NCBI GenBank assembly: GCA_031276815.1
Contig: JAISMJ010000092.1
Span: forward strand, 1 to 37,259
Direction of reading: 5' to 3'
DNA length: 37,259 nucleotides
Source: Treponema sp.
Lineage (GTDB): Bacteria; Spirochaetota; Spirochaetia; Treponematales; Breznakiellaceae
A program made the position numbers and the translations under genes. Positions 31,693 through 37,259 of the stretch are shown piece after piece. Each line of letters starts with the position of its first letter. Positions within the stretch are counted from its first letter, which is position 1. The notes under the pieces are model-generated. The model was not told where the DNA came from. It made no database searches and worked only from the letters and a program-made list of their open reading frames with translations.

Positions 31693-32922
31693 ATGGCTGA
31701 ATTACAGCTTACTTTTGTTAATTTTAAGCAGAATGCATACATCGTGGTTGAAGGGCATAAACAAATAGCGGATCGTTTTTTTATCATCCGCTCGGGAAAG
31801 GTACGCATATCTAAAAATGTACAGGTTGTTCAAGAAGAAGGCGGAAACATTCTTGGACCCGGGGACTTTTTTTCGGTTGTGTCTACCATGTCGAGTCATT
31901 CTCAGATAGAGACCGCCCAAGCAATAACTGATGTTACGCTTATTTCAGTGCATAAAGATCAGTATAGCCAGCTTATAAAGAACAATACGCCGGTCGCTAT
32001 GAAGATCATCATGCAATTTTCCAAACGTATGCGTTATCTGGATGAAGCGCTTGCCCGTATAACGCTGAAAAACACAACGACGGAAGATCCGGCTCATCTT
32101 TTCAGCATAGCTCAGTACTACATGAAACTAAAACAGTACGAGCAGGCGTATTATGCTTATCATCAATATGTTACATACTGTCCCCAAGGGCTGCATGTTG
32201 AGGCGGCGCAGACTACTATGGTAAAAATCGCCCGTTTCGCCACAAACGTGAGATTCGACTATAATCCGAATGAACTTATCAGGATCTATCCTAAAAATAC
32301 CATGCTTTTCTGCGAAAACGAACCGGGAGATGAACTGTTCATCATACAAAAAGGGTCGATAAAGATCACAAAGATAATAGAAAATAAGGAAGTGCTTCTT
32401 GCCGTACTCAAAGCCGGAGATATTTTCGGAGAAATGGCGCTGCTTGAATCAAAACCCCGTTCCGCAAGCGCGATTGCCTACGATGAGTGCGCCGTTATAG
32501 CGGTAAATAGGGCTAACTTTCAAAAAATGGTGGTTTCCCAGCCACAGATGATAGCGCGTCTTACCACCCTTTTAGCGGAACGTATCTGGCTCATCTATAA
32601 ACAACTCGCAAACACCCTTATTGATGACCCTTTAGGGCGCGCTTATGATATGCTCTTGATGCAGCTTGAGAAAAACCGTATAGAGGATTTGACGAGCGGA
32701 CAGACGTATATATTTGATTTTGGTCTCAAGGAATTGACGACCATGTTAGGGCTGCCCCCATCGGAAAGCTCCGTAATCGCAGCCGGACTGCTCAAAAACA
32801 GACACATTCAGATTCATGATGATAAAATCTTTGTACAGACCATTTCGGAAATTCTCAAAGAAGTCGAGATGTTCAAGCGGCTGCAGGCGCGTGAGAAAGC
32901 TCTTGCCAGCGGCAGAAGGTAG
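31693..32922 (+). CDS. Crp-like protein with two cyclic-nucleotide-binding domains and HTH
   Basis: A 409-residue cytoplasmic protein: degenerate CNB domain 1 (about 1-115; RFFIIRSGKVRI, LGPGDFFSVVS), a TPR-like helical pair (about 135-180; DPAHLFSIAQYYMKLKQYEQAYYAYHQY), CNB domain 2 (about 190-320) and a winged helix (about 325-395). Domain 2 has an intact phosphate-binding cassette, IFGEMALLESKPRSASAIA, with the Glu and Arg needed to hold a cyclic nucleotide; domain 1 lacks them. Proteins with this layout are conserved in treponemes. The ligand and targets are unknown. GAGG lies before the ATG and a good promoter overlaps the previous stop codon. Confidence 0.85.
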   Translation: MAELQLTFVNFKQNAYIVVEGHKQIADRFFIIRSGKVRISKNVQVVQEEGGNILGPGDFFSVVSTMSSHSQIETAQAITDVTLISVHKDQYSQLIKNNTPVAMKIIMQFSKRMRYLDEALARITLKNTTTEDPAHLFSIAQYYMKLKQYEQAYYAYHQYVTYCPQGLHVEAAQTTMVKIARFATNVRFDYNPNELIRIYPKNTMLFCENEPGDELFIIQKGSIKITKIIENKEVLLAVLKAGDIFGEMALLESKPRSASAIAYDECAVIAVNRANFQKMVVSQPQMIARLTTLLAERIWLIYKQLANTLIDDPLGRAYDMLLMQLEKNRIEDLTSGQTYIFDFGLKELTTMLGLPPSESSVIAAGLLKNRHIQIHDDKIFVQTISEILKEVEMFKRLQAREKALASGRR

Positions 32923-32958
32923 CGCGTCGCAGCGCAGCCGCGCCGCCATGGAGGTAGT

Positions 32959-33513
32959 ATGCGTACATTTTTTCTGTTAGTTTGTTTATCAACAGCCGTA
33001 TCCGTTTATGCACAAGCCGATCCCGCCGAAAGCTCCCAAGACGGCGTCCCGGGTCTTCCCATAGCGTATCGAGGACTGTCGCTCGGCATGAGCCTTGACG
33101 CGCTGAAAACCGCCCTGTCCAAAGACGCTCTTTTTGGCTACCGCGGCGATGATGACGTTTCCTTCATACCGTCACGGGAAGAAAGTTATCTGGAAACTAC
33201 GGGTACCTCTTTTATCAGACGGGCGCTTTTTCAAATAAAGGCGGATATGGTGTATATAATGACCTTTACTCTGAATACATCGCTCATCGATCATTATTCC
33301 GTCTTTACCACGCTGGTTAAAAAATACGGCGAACCGCTCTCCCTCGATCCGAAACAGGCTGTTTGGGAAGACGATGCGACACAGATATCCCTTGAACGTC
33401 CGCTTACCATAAAATACATTGATAAAACGACCTTTACTGCGGTTGCCGATGGCTATGATGCAAGAAAGACCCATGAAATACTGATGAGAGAGGATTTTTT
33501 AAGTGATTTCTAA
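32959..33513 (+). CDS. Exported protein of unknown function
   Basis: A 184-residue protein with signal peptide MRTFFLLVCLSTAVSVYAQ and GGAGG before the ATG. The mature part (YRGLSLGMSLDALKTALSKDALFGYRG, VFTTLVKKYGEPLSLDP, AVWEDDATQISLERPLTIKYI) follows the pattern of small bacterial proteins in which a helix-strand unit precedes a KYG-x-P loop and a W-x-DD strand. That looks like a periplasmic fold also seen in other proteobacterial and spirochaete hypothetical proteins. It overlaps the DUF192 gene by 11 nt, so the two are co-translated. Confidence 0.72.
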   Translation: MRTFFLLVCLSTAVSVYAQADPAESSQDGVPGLPIAYRGLSLGMSLDALKTALSKDALFGYRGDDDVSFIPSREESYLETTGTSFIRRALFQIKADMVYIMTFTLNTSLIDHYSVFTTLVKKYGEPLSLDPKQAVWEDDATQISLERPLTIKYIDKTTFTAVADGYDARKTHEILMREDFLSDF

Positions 33514-33973
33514 CACAAGAATGTTTCTGGTAAAAGCAGGGGTATTTCTTGCCTTGCTTTGCTATCCGCTTTCCTGCTTCTCCTCAACATCCTTTAAGAC
33601 AGCGGAGCTTTCTATTACAACCGCAGACGGCGCCGTCATCCCGCTATCTGTGGAAATCGCCGCAACCGAAGAAGAGCGGCGACAGGGTCTCATGTTCAGA
33701 ACAGAACTCGAAGACGGCAAAGGCATGATATTCTTGTTTGAGAAAGACCGCATTCTATCTTTTTGGATGAAAGACACGCTTATCCCCCTGTCGATTGCCT
33801 TTCTTTCCTCTGAGGGACGCATCACGGAAATCCGCGACATGGAACCGCGGAGTCTGGCTACCGTCATGTCGGAACGCTCCTGCCGTTACGCGCTGGAAGC
33901 GCCGCAGGGCTGGTTCGCCAGAGCCGGCGTCGGCGTTGGCGACCGGGTTGCCGTTGAACATCTGATGCAATGA
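33503..33973 (+). CDS. DUF192 family exported protein
   Basis: A 156-residue exported protein. GTG 33503 has GAGAGG 9 nt upstream; ATG 33521 is an alternative. A signal peptide (VKAGVFLALLCYPLSC) precedes the DUF192 domain, with hallmark RQGLMFRTELEDGKGMIFLFE, LSFWMKDTLIPLSIAFLSSEG and a C-terminal ALEAPQGWFARAGVGVGD. The family is a small beta-barrel of unknown biochemical role, sometimes found near stress or chaperone genes. It overlaps the preceding exported protein gene and lies 10 bp before clpC. Confidence 0.9.
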   Translation: MISNTRMFLVKAGVFLALLCYPLSCFSSTSFKTAELSITTADGAVIPLSVEIAATEEERRQGLMFRTELEDGKGMIFLFEKDRILSFWMKDTLIPLSIAFLSSEGRITEIRDMEPRSLATVMSERSCRYALEAPQGWFARAGVGVGDRVAVEHLMQ

Positions 33974-33983
33974 CCGGATCGCT

Positions 33984-36461
33984 ATGTATATCGGATTGAC
34001 GAAACGCGTGGAGCGAATCATAGCGGTAGATGCACAGAACGAAGCGCGGCGCTGCAATGTCGACGAGATTCTGCCCGAACATATCGTTATTGCCATTTTG
34101 AAAAACGGAAACGGACGCGCCTGTAGAGCGCTTACGTTCTTGAGCATAGATCTGGATGACTTTTCCCGCTACATCGGCAACGCCCTTATCTATATAGGCG
34201 GAATCATACGCGAGGGTGAAATCCCCTTTTCCCAGCGGACAACCTATATGCTGGAAACCGCAGCGGAAGAAGCCCGCATGATGGAAAACGCTCTGATTGG
34301 TACCGAACACCTCCTGCTCGCGGCTATGCAAGAGCCGGGAACCATACAAACCTATCTTCTACGCAAAGACATAGACATACGCCGTGTTCGCATGACCATT
34401 CAGATGGAAATGCCGGTTGCAAGAGACGCCCATACCCATAGTCAAGAACACGGCGGCGGCAAAAACATCACAGCCCGCGTCAGAGTAAGACCCGCGGTAT
34501 ATCCCCGCCTTACGCCGGTACTGGACGGATTTTCCCGCGATCTCACCGCTGCGGCGCAGGACGGTAAACTTGAACCGGTCATAGGGCGGGAGAAAGAGAT
34601 TACCCGCATGATGCGTATCCTTGCCCGCAAAACCAAAAACAATCCGGTATTGGTGGGAGAACCCGGCGTAGGAAAAACCGCCATTGTGGAGGGGCTTGCC
34701 CAGCTATACGTATCAGACGCGACCGATGTTCTTGAACGCAGCCGCATCGTGTCGCTTGACATAGGCGCCTTGATTGCGGGTACCAAGTACCGGGGTGAAT
34801 TTGAAGAGCGCGTCAAGAACATCATTGAAGAGCTCAAACAGTCGGGCGACATCATCCTGTTCATTGATGAAATTCACACGGTCATCGGCGCGGGAAACCC
34901 TGAAGGTACGCATGACATCGCGAGTATGCTCAAGCCCGGACTTGCGCGCGGCGAATTCCGCTGTATAGGCGCAACGACCGCCGCCGAATACCGCAAATAC
35001 TTTGAGAAAGACGCGGCTCTGGAACGCCGTTTCCAACCCGTCATGGTACATGAGCCAACTATTGAAGAAACGCTCGCCATTCTCACCGGCATCAAAGCGT
35101 CCTACGAGGCGTTTCATCATGTGCGCTACTCGGATGAGGCTGTTCGCGCCGCGGTACGCTTGAGCCAGCGCTACCTTCCCGAGCGATTCATGCCTGACAA
35201 AGCCATTGATATGCTTGATGAAGCCGGCGCTTTTCTGAAAACGGACGCGGTCGAGATGCCGCCCGAAGTCTCCCGTTTTGAAACCGAGATGCTGCGCCTC
35301 CGTCAGGAAAAAAATCTTGCGGTCATAAGCGGGAAGCTTGAAAACGCGTTTCACATCAGGGAAAAGGTGAAATATTTCCATACCCGCGTCATTGAAGCCA
35401 AACATGCGTGGGAACGGTATGCGAATAACGTATATCCCCTCGTTACCAAACGCCATGTACAGGAAATAGCATCGGAAGTAACGGGCATACCTCTTGCCCG
35501 TCTTGACGGTATAGAAGCGAAGCGGCTGTTGCGCCTCGAAGAAGAACTCCGTACAACGGTTATCGGTCAGGATGAGGCGATTTCCCACATCGCATCCGCG
35601 CTCCGGAGAGCGCATTCCGGCGTCTCCTCCCCGCTGCGTCCGCTCGGCTCCTTCATGTTTCTGGGTCCTACGGGCGTGGGCAAAACCCTTCTTGCAAAAC
35701 GGCTTGCCGCCTTTCTTTTCGGCAGCGAAACAGACCTGCTCCGCCTCGACATGTCCGATTACATGGAGAAATACAACGCGGCGCGTTTAGTCGGCGCTCC
35801 GCCCGGGTATATCGGCTACGGCGAAGGCGGCGTTCTTACCGAAACGGTTCGAAAAAAGCCCTACCGCGTGATCTTGTTTGATGAAATTGAGAAAGCGCAC
35901 CGCGATGTCTGCAACCTCCTGCTGCAAGTACTTGAAGAAGGCGAGCTCACGGACAGCATGGGGCATACGGTTAATTTCCGTAATACGGTCATCATCATGA
36001 CGAGCAACGCCGGCATCAAGGACATACGCCGCGCGTTCCGGCTCGGTTTCCGCTCCGGCGATGCCGTTATGAGCCGCGGGGAATTCGAAGCCGCGGCAAA
36101 AGAAGAACTGCGCCGCGCGTTCAGCCTCGAATTCCTCAACCGTGTAGACGATGTTATCGTCTTCAGCGCCCTTACGAAGGATGACATCGGCGCTATTCTC
36201 GATATACAGGTACAGGAGCTTTCAAAGCGGCTCCATGACCAGACCCTTACCCTCGCCATAACGGAAGCCGCGCACGCCGCTCTTATCGAAAAGGCGTGGG
36301 ATCCCTCATTCGGCGGACGCCCCTTACGGCGTACCCTGCAAACCGAGTTGGAGGACCCCATAGCGCGGCTCATTCTTAACGGATCAGTATCCCCCGGGTG
36401 CGTATTCCGCATCGACGCGCCTGCGGGAGAGATCACGGTACAAGCGGAAGCGTCTTCATAA
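33984..36461 (+). CDS. clpC: ATP-dependent Clp protease ATPase subunit, ClpC/ClpA type
   Basis: An 825-residue Hsp100 unfoldase with a Clp N-domain (about 1-145), AAA+ domain 1 with Walker A GEPGVGKT (225-232) and Walker B ILFIDEIH, a short coiled middle region with a UVR-like stretch ([25 protein letters not shown]), AAA+ domain 2 with Walker A GPTGVGKT (about 561-568) and Walker B VILFDEIE, and a C-terminal D2-small domain ending [22 protein letters not shown]. An LGF tripeptide (about 686) in the second AAA+ domain suits docking to ClpP. The short middle domain points to ClpC rather than ClpB or full ClpA. It lies 10 bp after the DUF192 gene and is probably the end of that operon. Array E follows 148 bp downstream. 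Confidence 0.94.
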   Translation: MYIGLTKRVERIIAVDAQNEARRCNVDEILPEHIVIAILKNGNGRACRALTFLSIDLDDFSRYIGNALIYIGGIIREGEIPFSQRTTYMLETAAEEARMMENALIGTEHLLLAAMQEPGTIQTYLLRKDIDIRRVRMTIQMEMPVARDAHTHSQEHGGGKNITARVRVRPAVYPRLTPVLDGFSRDLTAAAQDGKLEPVIGREKEITRMMRILARKTKNNPVLVGEPGVGKTAIVEGLAQLYVSDATDVLERSRIVSLDIGALIAGTKYRGEFEERVKNIIEELKQSGDIILFIDEIHTVIGAGNPEGTHDIASMLKPGLARGEFRCIGATTAAEYRKYFEKDAALERRFQPVMVHEPTIEETLAILTGIKASYEAFHHVRYSDEAVRAAVRLSQRYLPERFMPDKAIDMLDEAGAFLKTDAVEMPPEVSRFETEMLRLRQEKNLAVISGKLENAFHIREKVKYFHTRVIEAKHAWERYANNVYPLVTKRHVQEIASEVTGIPLARLDGIEAKRLLRLEEELRTTVIGQDEAISHIASALRRAHSGVSSPLRPLGSFMFLGPTGVGKTLLAKRLAAFLFGSETDLLRLDMSDYMEKYNAARLVGAPPGYIGYGEGGVLTETVRKKPYRVILFDEIEKAHRDVCNLLLQVLEEGELTDSMGHTVNFRNTVIIMTSNAGIKDIRRAFRLGFRSGDAVMSRGEFEAAAKEELRRAFSLEFLNRVDDVIVFSALTKDDIGAILDIQVQELSKRLHDQTLTLAITEAAHAALIEKAWDPSFGGRPLRRTLQTELEDPIARLILNGSVSPGCVFRIDAPAGEITVQAEASS

Positions 36462-36609
36462 CAGGCGGAACGCCGGATACCGGTTCACCGCCGCCGCTGA
36501 TGACGTCCGCCCCATACGTCTTCGCATGTTTTACGCATCCTCATTTTTATCTATAGCCAGATAGACTTTGGTATTCAGCCGCCTCGCCGGATATCCGTAT
36601 AGAGTGGTT

Positions 36610-37140
36610 ATGAGTTAAAAGCCATAACGGATAAGTCAGAAGCCATAACGGATAAGTCAGAAGCCGTAGCGAATGACTTAAAAGCCATGGCTAATGACTT
36701 AAAAGCCATGGCTAATGACTTAAAAGCCGTAGCGAATGAGTTAAAAGCCATAACGGATAAGTCAGAAGTCATGGCGAATGACTTAAAAGCCATAGCGAAT
36801 GACTAAAAGTCATGGCGAATGAGTCAGAAGCCGTAGCGAATGACTTAAAAGCCATGGCTAATGACTTAAAAGCCGTAGCAGATGAGTCAGAAGCCATAGC
36901 GAATGAGTCAGAAGCCATAGCGAATGAGTCAGAAGCCGTAGCGGATGAGTTAAAAGCCATAACGGATAAGTTAAAAGCCATAGCGAATGAGTCAAAAGCC
37001 ATGGCTAATGACTTAAAAGCCGTAGCAAATGACTTAAAAGCCATAGCGGATGAGTCAAAAGCCATAGCGGATGAGTCAAAAGCCATAACGGATGAGTTAA
37101 AAGCCATAGCGAATGAGTTAAAAGCCATAGCGGATATGTG
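36610..37140. repeat. Array E: about 25 repeats of 21 bp downstream of clpC
   Basis: A half-unit at 36610 is followed by 24 units starting at 36621 and a partial last unit ending near 37140; one unit (36789) is 20 bp through loss of a T. The pattern is GCCATAGCGAATGAGTTAAAA-like with alternatives GTA/ATG for ATA, ACG/GCT for GCG, GAT for AAT, AAG/GAC for GAG and TCAGAA for TTAAAA. Units with CCATGG carry the 10-bp palindrome AGCCATGGCT. In the plus frame the array reads as heptads such as ANDLKAM, ADESKAI and ANELKAI, conservative I/M/V, N/D and K/E changes typical of coiled coils. However, no start signal precedes it and the 20-bp unit breaks the frame. The core is shared with array C. Confidence 0.95.
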
Positions 37141-37237
37141 AGGCGGTATCGTCAAAAGGAAGGAAATAACGTAAGATAACACGATGAAAGAAAATGGAAA
37201 AATATTAGACGGACACGACATCTTGACGACACCGCCT
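37141..37237. repeat. 15-bp inverted repeat after array E
   Basis: AGGCGGTATCGTCAA (37141-37155) is repeated inverted as TTGACGACACCGCCT (37223-37237) with one mismatch, 67 bp apart. The enclosed and following DNA also contains direct repeats TTAGACGGACAC (37205) and TTAGACGCACAC (37242). It could be a hairpin leader, the ends of a small element, or the edge of a further array beyond the window. Confidence 0.55.
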
Positions 37238-37259
37238 AGTGTTAGACGCACACACGGCT
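37184..37259 (+). CDS. Possible start of a truncated gene
   Basis: ATG 37184 opens a frame to the window edge (MKENGKILDGHDILTTPPSV). The nearest GGAAGG is too far upstream for a normal ribosome site, and the frame overlaps the inverted repeat. It may be a gene start or nothing; I cannot tell from 25 codons. Confidence 0.2.
   Translation, partial: MKENGKILDGHDILTTPPSVRRTHG

Noticed and set aside
34713-35615. 300-codon minus-strand frame inside clpC
   Set aside because: Shadow frame of a highly conserved AAA+ gene.
36608-37251. Minus-strand frames of array E (MAFKSFAM-like repeats)
   Set aside because: Same periodicity artefact; no start signal or terminator, and only one strand shows conservative substitutions.

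Overview
The window looks like a chromosomal segment of a treponeme-type spirochaete, probably a host-associated relative such as the termite-gut or rumen lineages. The evidence is many signal-peptide and lipobox proteins of treponemal style, BspA-like leucine-rich repeats, an outer-membrane barrel ending in Phe, a PPi-PFK-like phosphofructokinase beside rpoN, and a GC content near 50 percent. This is inferred from protein character, not from a database search.

Layout. 1-524: array of 23-bp GATC-rich palindromic repeats (array A). 656-5296 (minus): ABC ATPase, two FtsX/MacB-type permeases and a LolA-like protein, a LolCDE-like lipoprotein or envelope export operon with a good promoter. 5519-5890: AT-rich fluoride channel gene crcB. 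6169-7437: glgC. 7505-8902: outer-membrane barrel protein. 9094-16990 (minus): surface or secreted cluster comprising a BspA-like LRR lipoprotein, a PL9 pectate lyase lipoprotein, a DUF4469/HU-like protein and a large Ig-like lipoprotein. Two of these carry 15-nt homopolymer G/C tracts, which are candidate phase-variation switches. 17207-18898: hpf and rpoN, divergent from pfk (19231-20574). 20683-20869: decayed IS1-like transposase tail. 20931-24788: a lipoprotein, then a membrane protein, corA and the threonylcarbamoyl-AMP synthase gene. 25162-26105: 21-bp array C, whose last unit supplies the Shine-Dalgarno sequence of a small Fn3-like protein gene. 26452-27920: tyrA and a membrane protein. 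28126-28446: array D. 28688-33973: TM2 protein, M28-like membrane protein, cyclic-nucleotide-binding regulator, exported protein and DUF192 protein. 33984-36461: clpC. 36610-37140: array E, followed by a 15-bp inverted repeat and the edge of the window.

Most striking is that one 37-kb window holds five intergenic arrays of degenerate short tandem repeats. Each array has its own sequence but the same design: a dyad-symmetric core plus a short spacer, with a period of 21 or 23 bp (two helical turns), and often a dimeric or trimeric higher-order repeat. Arrays C and E share a GCCATAGC/GCCATGGC core. Two arrays are physically merged with genes: array B overlaps the stop codon of the DUF4469/HU-like gene, and array C contains the ribosome-binding site of the 25461 gene. 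Because two arrays have a 23-bp period, which is not a multiple of three, coding of heptad peptides cannot explain all of them. A DNA- or RNA-level function (multi-site protein binding, nucleoid organisation, 3'/5' UTR structure) is the better hypothesis and is the candidate undescribed system here.
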